A DNA stretch of 64,000 nt, from the NCBI GenBank assembly GCA_016630955.3, contig CM049992.1, forward strand, positions 124,001 through 188,000. Reading direction: 5' to 3'. Made by a program: the position numbers and the translations under genes. Shown here piece by piece: positions 10,899 through 22,980 of this stretch (position 1 is the stretch's first letter; the number at the start of each line of letters is the position of its first letter). A model generated the notes under the pieces. It saw nothing but the letters and a program-made list of their open reading frames with translations, did no database searches and was not told the DNA's origin. This stretch comes from Didymella arachidicola. Taxonomy: Eukaryota; Ascomycota; Dothideomycetes; Pleosporales; Didymellaceae.

Positions 10899-13134
10899 AT
10901 GGCCCCTAAAACAGTGCGCCTCCAGTCTTTTGCCTTGCTCTCCCTTGCAGCTGTACACTGTGCTTCTGCGGTGACTTCGACCGTCCAAGCTACATCACTT
11001 AGCAACTCTACCACCGTTTCCAGCTCTTCGGTCTCACCAAGCGCTTCGGTAACCTCGAGCATTCTTAGTTGTGACGGAAAGGATGTCGGTTCTACTTTCA
11101 CGTACGAAACTTCAAAGGGCATGTACGACATTACCTGCGGAGCAGACTATCCTGGCGGCGACATCAAGTTCCTCTGGGCTGACTCCTTTGATGCTTGCGT
11201 TGCAGCTTGCGACCAGGAGGTGGGATGCCTTACAGTCGCTTTCCGCTCTGGTGCTTGTTACCTGAAGAATCAGCTGACAGCCTCCTCGTCCGATGCTGGT
11301 ATTTGGGCGGCAAAGAAGCATGATGCTGATGCCACCGCTAAAGCGGAAGCAACTGCTTCTGGTCCTACTTGCATTGACAAGGTAAGCGACGCCACGACAT
11401 ACAAGTCATCGAGCGGGAAAAGCTTCAAGATCGTCTGTGGAAAGGAGTACGGTGGAGGCGACCTTTTGTTCGCCAGTACAGCGTCTTTCAAAGAGTGTAT
11501 TGAGACGTGCTCAAGCAACTCTGAGTGTGTGGACGTATCGTAAGTAACGAGAATCTGCATTTTCATCTCCCACTGACCGAGATCGTCAGCTATGTTAACG
11601 GCGCTTGCTATCTCAAAAGCTCGAAGTCGTCTCTAATCGATGCTGGTCATGTCTGGACGGCAGAGATGATCAGTCTCCCTTCGAATCCATCGACATCACC
11701 AACATCATCCACGACCCCATCTGCTTCTGCTGTCTCTGTAGAGGACTTCACATGCGCTGACGGCAAGGATGACAAAAAATCTTACGTTAGCGCCAATGGT
11801 GGCACTTTTATCGTCGAGTGTGGCTTGGACTATGGAGGCAACGACTTGATGGCCGTGGACTCTGCATCATTCACTGCCTGTATGGACACCTGTGATGGCA
11901 CTGATGGCTGCGTCGATGTCTCGTACGTGTGGGGTCGGTGCTACATGAAGAGTGCCGCGGATACCAGCTCTATAGCCGGCCACGTCTGGACAGGGCGCAG
12001 AACAAAAGCCGGTCCAACTGATGCGGAGGTTGTCTCTGCTCTTAACCAAGCCGGAGGAAGCTTCTGCACTTCATACATCGACTACAAAGCCCCTGTCGTT
12101 ACCAAGACTACCACTACAACACCAGGCGCCTCGACTGTCTTGTCTATTCAGACCGAGAAGGTCACGACTACAAAGTTCAACACTGCATACGTCACATCGA
12201 TTGCGATCCAGACCCTGCCCATGCTCCAGCCTCGACAGGCAACTTCAACTCCGTCAATCGTATCGCGATGGCCGGCGTCGCGTATTTCGAGCATATGTTC
12301 TCTCGTCGCTACCGGCACTTCCACCGCGTTCTCGACGGCGACGGCGACCGTAGCCCCGGTCACTCAGATCTCAACCTCTACCACCCTCATTCCCGTGACA
12401 AGGACCACTCTTGTCACCACAGTCATCTCCAGTTCAACCAGAGCGTAGGTGCCCTCCCCATAGAAACGACTCCATTCGCTAACCAAGCAGGCCAAACCCA
12501 ACAGCAGCCGTTAACCTCGACTTCGAAAACGGCGACGACTACAACTGGGCCTGGCGCAGCTCCAGCGATCTCTACAAGGGGAAAGTAACGTCGCCAGGCC
12601 ATTCCCGCAGCGGCGTGACTTCCAACTACGCAGCCACCATCACCAGAAACCCGGGCAAAACACCATACTACACCTACGGCGCCTACAGCCAACCCCTCCC
12701 CTTCATGACCTACGGTCAAACATACCGCTTCGAAGTCAGCATCAAATACGACGTCGACTCCACCGACGACTGCTCAATCACATTCTCCCTGTGGGGGCAG
12801 GGCGGCGTCGTAGTAAGTCACGCCACACGCTCACCACACACGCACTAACACTCGCCAGCTCCGGACCCAGACGTCGGCGCAGAGCAATCCCAACGAAAAC
12901 TCAATCAACTCCGTCACCAAGTGCGGCACCAGCACCGACTTCCGGTACCAGGTCGTCGGGCCGCAGACGCCCGGCGAGTGGCACCGGTTCGTGGGGTACT
13001 ACCGCGCCCCGCCGTACGCGAAGGACTACGCGAAGCAGGTCCAATTTGGGTACCAGTGCCCTGGCACCACGCTGGTGGACAAGCAGACGGTGTGGTACGA
13101 CGATGTTGTGCTTGTGCCGGAGGCTGCGTGCTGA
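10899..13134 (+). CDS. Secreted protein with three Apple/PAN-like repeats and a C-terminal carbohydrate-binding-like domain, 4 exons, 697 aa
   Basis: Exons are 10899-11539, 11590-12444, 12491-12812 and 12859-13134. A signal peptide (MAPKTVRLQSFALLSLAAVHCASA) leads into a Ser/Thr linker. Three homologous repeats of about 80 residues follow at roughly 50-128, 155-235 and 275-350. Each has the pattern C-G-x-(D/E)-Y-x-G-G-(D/N) ... SF-x-x-C-x-x-x-C ... C ... C-Y-(L/M)-K, typical of fungal Apple-like modules. Then come a Thr-rich region with sugar-rich-wall character and a C-terminal module from about 555 (AVNLDFENGDDYNWAW ... YDDVVLVPEAAC), which looks like a galactose-binding-like beta sandwich (CBM-type). 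A surface adhesion or glycan-binding role is inferred. The third intron acceptor (12490) was chosen because only it keeps the frame into VNLDFENG. Confidence 0.78.
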
Positions 13135-14038
13135 GGTAGGTTGATGTTGGGTCTCGCAGTGTGGTCGTTTGACGGGTATATGTTAGGAACAATGTAGCAT
13201 GATTAAAACCCGCGAATCCTCACTATTCCGCAGTCTTGCTCCGAATCCTCAACGCCGCGAGACTCATTGAGACAATCCAAACCACCCACAAACCCATCCC
13301 ACTCCCCCCTTCACGCCCCCAAAACCCCCCTTCCAAACCCTCTTCACGATTAACCCCGCATCCCAAGCACAACCTCAGCACCCTCAACACCCACAATCTC
13401 GCACATCACCCAGCACCCTCCTCGGCGCTGCCCAGCACAAAAAAAGCCACCTCGACGCCAGCATCATATCTGGCCCGTACGTTAACCAACCCCACCTCCT
13501 CCCATCCATCCCATTCTCATTCCTTCTTCTCTCTCCAACTACCCCCACAAACCCCCCAACACACGTTCCCGTACATGAATCCGGCGTTGCAAGTAAGCAG
13601 CACATGCAGTGCAGGGTAGAAACGCACACCACGCGACCAAACAACACGTTGGGCTTTTGGGTTTGGTTTGGTTTGGATGAGGGGAGGAGAATGCGCTGCG
13701 AGGGGATGGTTGATGCCCAGCGTGATAAGAGGAGTGGTATGGCGATGCTAAGGGGCAGCTGCAAGGGCAGGGGGTGAGGGTTGGATGGGGTGTTTTTTCG
13801 GGTTGGTTGGGGGTGGGAAGGGATGAGGATGGGGATGGTGTGGTTCGATGCAAGGTGGTGCTGGGGAGGGTTGTGAGATGGGGGGTGGGGATGGTGTTGG
13901 AGCGGTGTAGGTTGCGGGGGAGATGTGGGGAGCGGGGGTGTAGGGAGTAGTGTCATCTAAGATGGTTGTTTGAATTAAAATTTATATAAAAAACGCATGT
14001 CTTATACTCCAACTAAACACCTACCTATCTATCCGTCT
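13135..14038. other. Strand-asymmetric low-complexity DNA between convergent genes
   Basis: The top strand is C- and pyrimidine-rich with few G (about 13260-13600), then becomes strongly G-rich (about 13640-13960), ending in an AT-rich patch with TATATAAAAAA (13980-13995). The Apple-repeat gene ends at 13134 and MED13 ends at 14039 from the other side. On the bottom strand, hydrophobic pieces appear in shifting frames (for example LWVVWIVSMSLAALRIRS near 13245-13305 and AGVEVAFFVLGSAEEGAG near 13415-13475). They could be exons of a small membrane protein, but I could not join them into a convincing gene. Confidence 0.4.
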
Positions 14039-17000
14039 CTATCCACACACCTCCCCACCTACCGCCCCCCCAGCCACCCTCTCCAACCCCTCCACCCCCC
14101 TCTGACACGCAGCAACATGCCACGGCACACTCCCCCACCGCGACCCCCTCATCCCCTTCAACCTTGCCAACAACCCCAACCCACGAAACTGCCCCAGAAT
14201 CTCCTTGAGCAGATTCTCAGCCGTAGCGCGCGTCTGCGGGGTAGGCGTCCACATCAGACTGCTCGTCTGCTGGGGGTTTTGGGTCGGCGTCGCGGGGCCC
14301 GGGGTAGGGGGGTAGCTTGGGGGTTCGGTGCCGCCCGGGGTCGGGGGGAAGGGGCTTTGGGCTGCGCGAGTGCTGCCTACGGCGCCGATCCAGAGGATGT
14401 TTACGGCGATGGGGATGGGGGTGTTTGCGGGGGAGGGGCCGCGTTTGATGATGAGGCCGGAGATGAGGGCGGGGCTGAATTGGGTTGTGGAGTTGCTGTT
14501 GTGTAGGCGGTGCGCGAGGATGACGCCCCAGGTTTCGTCTGTTACGTCGACGAGGCGGGCGTCGGGGTCTTGCGTTGCGTCTGGTGGCTCTGCAGCGCTG
14601 GGCGTGGCTGCGGGCGTCAGGCCAGTGGTGTCGGGGCTGACGCCGGGGGTGGCGGCGGGCGTGTTGGGGGTGCTCTGGCTCGCAGTGCCGGCCGGTGACG
14701 GAGTGAATTTGTAGTTGGGATGCGTGTCGACGGTGAGTAGGGTGATGAAGAGGTTCAGCGCTGTTGGACACGAGATGAGGTATACCCATGCTTCGAGCTC
14801 GTCCCTGTCCATGACGCCGGCGCGTGCGACGCAGACGCGCCAGTGCACCTTGCGGGCTTGCAGGATGGAGATGGTTGTGGCCCAGATCTCCTGCGCGAGC
14901 TCTTTGAAGGGCCGCGTGCCGAGGTGGTAGGTGCTTGTGGCCTGGCTTTTGCCGCAGCTGTCGGTCCAGGCAGCGGTCAGCCACGTACCGTCTAGGCTGA
15001 TAGCGTAGGCTAGGTGTATGTACGAGTTCTCGCGCAAGAGGTCCTGCGGAGGTTCTGACTGTAACTTGAACGGTACATTTCGGGGAATCGGCTCTTCCAG
15101 TTGGAAGGCTGGAGCAGACGCGATCGGAAGCGGCGTCTTATCTTCAGGTTTGGTGCTCGGCGGACAGCGGCTGTATACCTCGCGGACAAGATTGATATAA
15201 GTGGTGCTCGACAGGATCACGGGGTGATCGAATGAGGTGATGTACTTCATGGGTATGATCTGCAGGACGAGGTCGGGCTTTTGCGGCTGACTTGGGTGGG
15301 CTGGTCCTTGACCGTAGGTCTGGAAGAGCGTCCAGAAGGCGGCGCATAGCTCCCAAAGCGCAGACGGGTTGTTGAAAGGGTCGATTGTGTAGATGACAAA
15401 GGCATCGACTCGCTCTCCCAGTGACTCGCGGATGTGAGCGTGTCTCGCAGCAAGAACCTTACCCAGCTGAACACACGTCTCCCGCAAGGCCTTGTATATG
15501 GCACGTGGAGCTGCAGGAGAGGACAGCCGACAGGGCACCAGGCCGCTCTCGTATTCGCTTACCGTCTCCGCTCGCGTGTGAGACCCCAACTTGCAGCTGT
15601 CGTAGGCGAGCTGCATGTGGAGGAGGAAGCTGTCTAAACAGGGCCTCAGCGAGTCACTGTGTGGGTAGATGCAAAAGGCCACGACGTTTTTTGGTCCATG
15701 AACAGGCGCCAGTCCGAGCGGCTCCCAGAAGGCCATGGCAGGCGGCAGCAGGTCCCAGGGGACCTCGCCTCGCCGGACCCTGATAAAGGGTGGGTTGATG
15801 GGGTAGATCTGGCTGCCAGGCGTGGCAGCTGGCTCGTTGGGTTTCCGTGCTGGAGCCCTCTGTTGTCCCTTGGCATGGGCAGACACGTCCGGGAAGACAT
15901 CGTTGACTGCAGACAAGGCCGGCAGCGTGCAGCCAACAGCTTTCGGAAACAAAGTCTTGATCACAGCCGCCCAGCGCAGCTCGGTCGTGGTCTGGTTAGC
16001 CTCGTGCGGTGGTGTGATGACGTCCTCTTCGAGGATGTCGAGGGTTGCCGAGATGATCTGCTCAGCGACCATTTGCGCTATGTTGATGTTGTCCGAACCG
16101 CTTGAGGGTTTCTCTTCTGCGACTTCAAACCCCATCTCAGGTTGAGACGTGGGGGTATCCGGCACTTGACCGACGGGATGCGGAAACATGGGCATGGTGT
16201 AGCGGGAACCGAGAGGCGATCTCTCAATGGGCGGGGGGAGCTTTAGCAGAGACCAATCGCAGGTGTTTGGCTCGAAGGTGAGAAGAGAGCCATCATCGAG
16301 GTGAAAGTTCTGGAGCTCGAGCAGATCGCCACCGAAAGACTCTGCGAAAGAAGTCACAGACAGAGGGGTGGCATTTCCGTCTGTTGGCAACTTCCTCTTT
16401 GCTGAGATGATTGAACCCGCTGTGAAGGAAGTAGGTAGCGCGGGCGGTAGGTCATCGTCATCCTCGTCTGACACGTCGGAGCTCATGCTCTCGGACTCTG
16501 ATTCTGTATCCGATTCGTTCACGCCTGGATAGGAAGGCATGATTGTAGGCAGGTTGTTTGCAGGTGCGACTACAACGGCGTATCGCAGCTTCGTTAACAA
16601 AGGAACATCTCGCAGACTTTTCGGTCGCTTCGGTTCCACTGCAGCAGCCTGGTCTTTTGCTTCGACATGTTCGTGCACGCCGTAACGCCCATGTTGATAT
16701 TTGGCGTCGACAACGCTCATCTTGCGGCTGAAGGACAAGGGACCAAAAGCGCTGCCTCGTCTGTCGTGCGCTTGCGTCTGTGGTATGTGCACGGCCAAAG
16801 CGGTCCTTGGCGATGATTTGAGGGTGTCTCTGACTTTGCTGGGGCTCAATGGAGGGGTGGGCGCTTTCACAGCAGGTGGCTCTTCGAATTGTGCTGGCCT
16901 GTTTTCCGGTGCATCATCTGGCTTCGCGTCATGGTCGCTGAGAGCAACGACAGCGGGGGTTGATTGCTCTGCCTTGGCCTGTGTTGGATCAGGTGGCTGA

Positions 17001-18937
17001 TCCGTAGCCAGTGCTTTCTCGAGTGCAGCCAAGGCATCAGACGCTTCGTCCTTGTCTTCTGTTTTTGCTTCCACGGCTACCTCACTCTTCTCAACCATCG
17101 AGTCGCCGTCGACTTTGACGTCGGGAGCGTCGGCCATGTCCACATCTCCATCGTTTGGGGCGTCAAAGAAATCAAAGTCGTCTTCCCCAACGTCATTCTC
17201 CTGATAGCCATCGTCCATGTCGTCGCCGAACAAATCGTCGTTGGCGATTGCGGATTGGTCGTTGTCAGTGGCCAGTGCTGGCGAGGTTGAGGTCTGCGGG
17301 GCGTCTTGAGGAGCAGACAGGTTGATGGCAGGATTCTTGCCGCCAGAAGCGAGGATGAGATTCGAGGCTGTGCCCGTAACGCTTGGTGTATCGCCGGCGA
17401 AGACGGATGCACCGGGCGCGACGCCATCCGGAGGCGTTGGGTAGACGCCGCTGACGGGCTGAAGCTCTCCGTAGGTACCTATGCGAGTGTTCAGTGGGGA
17501 GGACGGGTATAGGCCTGGATGCTCTTCCTTGGGCTGAAGCGCGTCTTCTTTGGCGACCTTGGCTTTGCGCTGTGCTGCAGCCTTGTCGCGGGCTGGTTTC
17601 CCTGTGAACCATTCCTGGGCGACGTCGTATGGGTCTCTGAAGCCTGCCGAATCGGTGCTTTGGAACCAACGCAGAACACTGTCGGTTGTTGTAGGACCGG
17701 TCTCAGCAGGTGCAGTAGGCAGTACAGGGCTGGCGGCTTGATGATAGAAACACAAGGCCCTTGGCCACAAAACGTCTTGTTCTGAGCAGATTGTGGTAGC
17801 GGTTGGAGTTGCTGGTTGGCTGTTGATCGTGGTGCGTAGCCTGACCCAAGCACTGGTGGTTTCGAGATGGGGTAGGGAGTAGCCTTTCCATGACAGCCAG
17901 CGCTCAACGGCCTTCTTCCACTTGTCGATGCTCTGCTCCAGATTGCTTCTCCTCGACTTTTTCCGGCGAGGCCGTTGTCCTGGCTCGTCGGTCGTGGCTT
18001 CTAAGGGGTCCTCAAAGCTCACAATGGTGGCTAGCGCACCATTCGGGGCTACACGGACACATGTGCCCAGGAGCTTCTTGAGGTCATGATCCAGGTGGAC
18101 CTCATCCAGGGAGTAGATGTCCTTGGTTTTGTCGGTGAAGGTCGACACGATGAGCGCACCAGAGCTGGTCCAATGGACATCAAGGCTCGTCAGGCAGTGT
18201 GGGGTGACGTGGTCGTCGGAGTCGGCGTCGTCGGGTTGCGGGTGGCGGGCTGGCTTGGAGACAAAGGTGCGGCCATTCAACGATGTTATGGCTGCTTCCT
18301 TGACGAGCGACCGCGTGATCAGAGCGACGACAGAGGAGGTGAACAGCTCGTAGATGACGAAGCAGTCAGGTGGCGGCGGCTGCTCGGCGGCGGTGGTTTG
18401 GCTGGCAGAGGGCGTTGGCGGCTTACCGGCGGCTTTGTTCTGGGCGGCGGCCAGGGCGGCGTACGCGGCAGCGGTGGGGTAGCGGGCGGACAAGGGCGGA
18501 CGGGCCAGCTCGAGTGCTTTGGTGAGTCCGGCGTGTTCGCCTGGGAGGGGTCAGTGCTTGGGCGCGAGGGTGCAGGATGCGCAGGTACGTACGTTGCAGC
18601 GAGTAGCCGTCGACGTGTGGCAGGTCAGCGGGCTGCGCGCCAGCCTCGGCGAGCGCGGTGGGCGTGAACAGCCACAGCCACGGCCTGGTCGCATCGCGCG
18701 CTACGAAGAGCTGGCGGTCGCGCAGCTCGGCTTCGACGGCGCGCGTGTCTTCGGCGGGGCTGGCATCGCGCAGCGTCGAGGCGGGCTGGGACGGGTCGCG
18801 GGCGAGCGAGAAGGCGCGGTATGCGACGGCTTCAAAGTCTCCCTGCGGAGGTTAGGCGGCGGTCTTCAGCATGAGTGCGGCGCGGGCTCGCGTACAATGA
18901 CCTGCGCGTTGGTGGTGCAGGTTTTGAGAAATTCCAT
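14039..18937 (-). CDS. MED13: Mediator complex subunit 13 (MED13/SSN2/SRB9), 3 exons, 1597 aa
   Basis: Exons in transcript order are 18937-18896, 18842-18593 and 18540-14039; the introns are 53 and 52 nt. The tiny first exon encodes MEFLKTCTTNAQVI, the characteristic start of filamentous-fungal Med13, and joins GDFEAVAYRAFSLARDP. The N-terminal Med13 domain continues through LFVARDATRPWLWLFTPTAL, then a long low-complexity acidic linker (about 430-570 of the third exon product) and the conserved C-terminal half (RWAAVIKTLFPKAVG ... GPKNVVAFCIYPHSD ... YAISLDGTWLTAAWTDS ... WGVILAHRL). Med13 links the Cdk8 kinase module to core Mediator in RNA polymerase II regulation. Length fits the family. 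It is transcribed divergently from ENP2. Confidence 0.93.
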
Positions 18938-19597
18938 TAGAAGGTCGGCAGCCCTCTATGGAACTCTCCGGTGGTGGTCGCGTTCGGGGTGCACTCGCAG
19001 GCCGGCGTGACCCTTCATCAACTCAGACGGGCGAGCGGGCGGTGCTTGGGCGAGGGTGGCTGTCAAGCGCCGCGAGGCATGGGCTGGTCGGGATGGGGAT
19101 GGGGATGGGGATGTGCTAGAGCTGCATGCTGTGGCCGCGTCGACGATAGCTGAAGCATGTCGGGCTCCGGGCGGGCCGCGTGCGAAGGCGCAAGAGGGAC
19201 GGGCGATGGCGCGGCAGACAGCGAGCGACAGCCTGCAGACTCGGCTCAGCGTGCAGATTCAGTGTGCAGACTGGTGGGCAGTGCCAGAATCAGTGCGCAG
19301 TAGCAGGCTCGACGAGGACTGCGACGTCTGTTGTCACGCGCGCGAGGCTCGGGGAGTGGGTCGGGTCGGCGGCAGACGTCGCACTCGCAGCTCGGGTTGC
19401 GCCAGCTGCTGACGGGCCCGTCGCCCACTGGCCGCTCTCTGGCCGCGCGCTGGCCCCGGCGCGGCGCTGCGCTGCGCTGCGCTGCGGGACGCTGGCCCCG
19501 GGCGTAGCGCAGCCTTATCACTTATCGCCGTCTGAACTTTTTTGAGCCTCTCGCTCGCGCCGCCCTCGACCGCACCGCTCCCCCGCCACGCCGCACC
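18938..19597. promoter_or_regulatory. Shared divergent promoter of MED13 and ENP2
   Basis: A 660-base GC-rich region separates the two start codons. It holds a G-run array at about 19089-19110 (four GGG/GGGG runs spaced by AT), which fits a G-quadruplex motif, and a GCGCT/GCTGC pentamer repeat at about 19465-19492. A CACTTATCGCC element and a CTTTTTTGAGCC run sit 60-90 bases before the ENP2 start. No open reading frame here looks like protein. Promoter role is inferred from the divergent arrangement. Confidence 0.6.
19089..19110 (+). repeat. GGGGAT tandem repeat, possible G-quadruplex
   Basis: Four runs of three to four G separated by AT dinucleotides occur on the top strand inside the MED13/ENP2 divergent promoter. 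The spacing meets the usual G3+N1-7 quadruplex pattern. Folding is inferred, not shown. Confidence 0.7.
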
Positions 19598-21827
19598 ATG
19601 AAGATCACAAACTCGGCCGTGCCCGTCTACACCATCAGCGGCAGCGACGCCCGTCCGCTGCCCGAGTGGCTGGTGCGGAGGCGCAAGCGCAGCCTGAAGA
19701 ACGACCCCGAGTTCGCCAACCGCGTCGAGCTGCTGCAGGACTTTGGCTTCGAGGAGGCCAGCCAGTGCGTGCGCGTGAGCGAGGATGGCGACTGGGTCAT
19801 GTCCACGGGGACCTACAAGGTGCGAATCACTACACCACTCCGTCCACTCCATCCAAGCACTAACAACGCAGCCCCAAATCCACGCGCACTACCTCCCCCA
19901 CCTCTCCCTCTCCTTCGCACGCCACACAAACACCCTCAACGAAACCTTCCGCATCCTCTCCACCGACTACACAAAGAGCGTCCACCTCCAGGCCGACCGC
20001 GTCATCGAGTTCCACACCGCCGGCGGCCTGCACCATGCCACCCGCATCCCCCGCTACGGCCGCGATCTCATCTACGACAAGCGCTCGGCAGAAGTCCTGG
20101 TCCCTGCCGTCGGCGTCAATGCAGACGGTCTCGGCGAGGCCTTTCGTCTGAACCTCGAGGTCGGGCGCTTCATGCGCAGCTACGACATCGACGTGGGCGG
20201 CGACGATCTCCTAGCCCCCGGCGCACTCCAAGGCGGCATCGAGGCAGGCGCAGTGAACACGGCGGCCATTGCCGAGGACAGCCACAACCTGCTGGCCTTT
20301 GGTACCTCCCTCGGCACCGTCGAGTTCTGGGACTCGCGCTCACGGAACAGGGTCGGCATCCTGTCAGCCCCCCACGACGCCTTCGAGGGCCGCTCCCAAG
20401 TCACAGCCCTCACCTTCCCTCGCTCAGGCCTCAACCTCGCAGTCGGCAACTCCAACGGCCTGGTCCACCTCTACGACCTGCGATCGCCGACACCACTGCT
20501 CAAAAAGGACCAGGGATACGGGTTCGCCATCAAGAACATCATCTACCTCGAAAACAACACATCTTGGCGCGGCCAGGTCGCAGACGCCAAGATTCTCACC
20601 GCTGACAAGCGCATCATCAAGATCTGGGACCCCTCCAACGGCACCCCGTGGACCTCGGTCGAGCCCGCCGTCGACCTGAACCACGTCGAGTGGGTCAAGG
20701 ACAGCGGCATGCTCCTCACGGCCAACGAAGGCAAGCAGCAGCACTCGTTCTTCATCCCACAGCTCGGCCCCGCCCCAAGATGGTGTGCTTTCCTCGACAA
20801 CATTGTCGAAGAAATGGCCGAGGACCCCAACGACCCCAACGCCTTCGGTGCCGGCGCCACGGGCGAGGTCTACGACAACTTCAAGTTCCTCACCACCGCC
20901 CAGCTCAAGACGCTCAACCTCGACCACCTCATCGGCACAACGAGCCTGCTGCGCCCCTACATGCACGGCTACTTTGTCGCACAGAAGCTCTACGAAGAAG
21001 CCAAGCTCATCTCCAACCCCGACATGTGGCAAGAACAGCGCGCAAAGTCCATCGCCGAGAAGATCAACAAGGAGCGCGAGTCCCGCATCCGCGGCAACAA
21101 AAAAGTCAGCGTCAAGGTCAACCAGGCCCTGGCCGAGAAGATGCGCGCACGGGAAGAGGAAAAGGAGCGCCGTCGCGCGAAGCGCGTCCTCAAAAAGGGC
21201 GGCGACGACGACATGCTGGACCCGGCTGTCTCAGCACCAGGCGCTGCACCAGAGAAACCCGCTGGCTTGCTGGGCGACGCCCGTTTCGCGCGCCTCTTCG
21301 AAGACGAAGACTTCGAGGTCGACGAGCACTCGCACGAGTTCCAGGCCATCAACCCCAGCACCAAGATCCCCAAGGGCCTCACCGCCGCCGAGCAGGAGGC
21401 CCTCGACGACCACCGCGGCTCCGCCTCGGACTCCAACTCCGAGTCGAACGATTCAGACGCAGAGTTCCAAGGCCGCGCAGTCCGCAAGGCGCCTGCCGAT
21501 ACCCGCATCTCGTCGTCCTCGTACCGCAAGGCTGGGCACAACAACCCCATGTTGCAGACCAAGCAAGGGCCGCAGATGCTCGTTTCGAGCTCCAATGCAA
21601 AGAAAACCGCCCCGAAAAAGGATAAATCCTTCGCCTCCCGCGTGTCCAAGCTCAAGGACCGCACGCCTAAGCAGTCTACTACTACGGTCGTCGGCGAGCG
21701 CGAAATCACATTCGCCCCCGAGCAGAAGAAGAAGAAGAAGAGTTCTGGTGACCAGGCCCAACGACATGATAGGAGAAAGGATAAGAATATTAGGAGCGCG
21801 AGCGGGAACAAGTTCCGCGGTATGTAA
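19598..21827 (+). CDS. ENP2: Enp2/NOL10-like nucleolar WD40 ribosome biogenesis protein, 2 exons, 725 aa
   Basis: Exons are 19598-19819 and 19872-21827. The start MKITNSAVPVYTISG and the following LPEWLVRRRKRSLK and RVELLQDFGFEEAS match the NOL10/Enp2 family. The first half is a WD40-type propeller (VRVSEDGDWVMSTGTYK, TNTLNETFRILSTDY, FGTSLGTVEFWDSRSRNRVG, KIWDPSNGTPWTSVE). The C-terminal half has a basic coiled stretch (EKMRAREEEKERRRAKRVLKK) and a NUC153-type motif near residue 500 (GDARFARLFEDEDFEVDE), then a Lys-rich nucleolar tail. Yeast Enp2 is an essential SSU processome factor for 18S rRNA maturation; that role is inferred from the family. The intron is 52 nt and phase 0. Confidence 0.92.
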
Positions 21828-22048
21828 TACTACACAAGAAGATGGATCAAAAGTGCATATAGCAGCATTGGATAGGCGTCGAGGGAAGGCGTTGATGATA
21901 CCCATTCCATTCCATTCCACTCCATGTTATCGCCCTATTTCTCCATCGCTTGCTCAAGTCATTATGCTCAACCTACATCGAGTCCCCCGACACAGATCCA
22001 ACAAAAACCACACCACAAAATTCATAAACTCATCATCGAAATTCAAGC

Positions 22049-22607
22049 TCAGCTCTCAAGACCCAAATGATCCACCCTCTTGCTCGCGCTCACTGCGTTC
22101 CCCTGCGATGCAGACTGCGCTACCTCCCTGCTCTTTGTTTTCCTGCCGCTTTCTTCAGCGGAGGCGCTGGCGTACGCGCGGCCGGAGCCGTTGGCTAGGG
22201 CGTTGGCTGCTGCTGTGGGCGCGTGAGAGGGTGTTGCATACACAGGAGAAGGGATTTGCTAAGCTCATGGAAAGAAGGTGTATCATTGGATGAAAGGAGG
22301 ATATCACGATAACGCTTGGAACAAGATGTATCAAACCACGGGCTGCTTATACAGTGAAAAAGGGCTTACCCTTGTCGTGTCTGTCCTCGACACTGGTGCT
22401 CGAGCCGTCGGCGTTGGTGTGCGTCGTTTTCCTGCTCGTGCTCGACAGCGCGCCGGACAGCGCGCCGAACAGGTTCAAGCTAAGACCGCCCGAGGCGCTG
22501 GCTTGCGCGCGGTACTCCTGTGTCTCGACATGGCGGGCGCCCTGGGCCGCGGATTGCTGCTGCACTTGCTGTGCGTGGGCTTGTTTCTTGGTGAGTTCGC
22601 TGGGCAT
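22049..22607 (-). CDS. Small hypothetical protein, 2 exons, 133 aa
   Basis: Exons in transcript order are 22607-22370 and 22212-22049, with a 157-nt intron (GTAAGC..CACAG) that joins in phase. The protein is polar, Ala/Ser/Gln-rich and has no signal peptide or membrane segment. Visible pieces are MPSELTKKQAHAQQVQQQSA, a SGGLSLNLFGALSGALSS core, THTNADGSSTSVEDRH, and a tail ending in KRVDHLGLES. I do not recognise the family. The good splice sites, sustained frame and amphipathic start support a real gene. It lies tail-to-tail with ENP2 (about 220 bases) and 290 bases from a transposon insertion that may sit in its promoter. Confidence 0.6.
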
Positions 22608-22898
22608 GTTGGCGGCCAGGCGATGGGAGGGTTTGGCTGGCAGCGCTGTGCTGTATCTACCGGCACTTGTATTCCCATGTCAGCATGGTGTTGAGTTTGG
22701 GATGTGACGTCATTGGCTTTCGGTCCTCTTTCAACAGGTTTTCGGCCATGGGGTGGACGCGGCAGGGTCCCTGCTGGATCGGTGGGTGTTGAAGGGTGCC
22801 TTTTCACATGCATCCAGACTCTTCGTCGGTTGTTGCTGTTATGCATGGGTGTTGGTGAGTTACTCCGCAAAGTCGACGTTAGTCAGCGGTATCGTATA

Positions 22899-22959
22899 AC
22901 GTGTTCCACCACCAAGTGGGCCACACCAGCAACCGGGCCACCCCACCACAGCTGACGCG
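22899..22959 (+). repeat. Left TIR of element A
   Basis: It is a 61-base exact inverse complement of 24671-24731, beginning ACGTGTTCC directly after a TA. Confidence 0.93.
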
Positions 22960-22980
22960 ACGCTCTACACGATAGCAACA

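Noticed and set aside
13384..13956. 190-codon bottom-strand frame in low-complexity DNA
   Set aside because: It is mostly Pro/His/Thr from C-rich repeats, with no domain. Hydrophobic pieces lie in other frames, so this frame itself is not supported.
18086..18667. 193-codon top-strand frame over the MED13 5' region
   Set aside because: It is antisense to a strongly supported MED13 exon and is Gly/Arg/Val-rich without family features.
20785..22293. 502-codon alternative frame overlapping ENP2
   Set aside because: It lies in another frame of the same strand, is Ser/Arg/Pro-biased as expected of GC-rich shadow frames, and ENP2 homology fixes the real frame.
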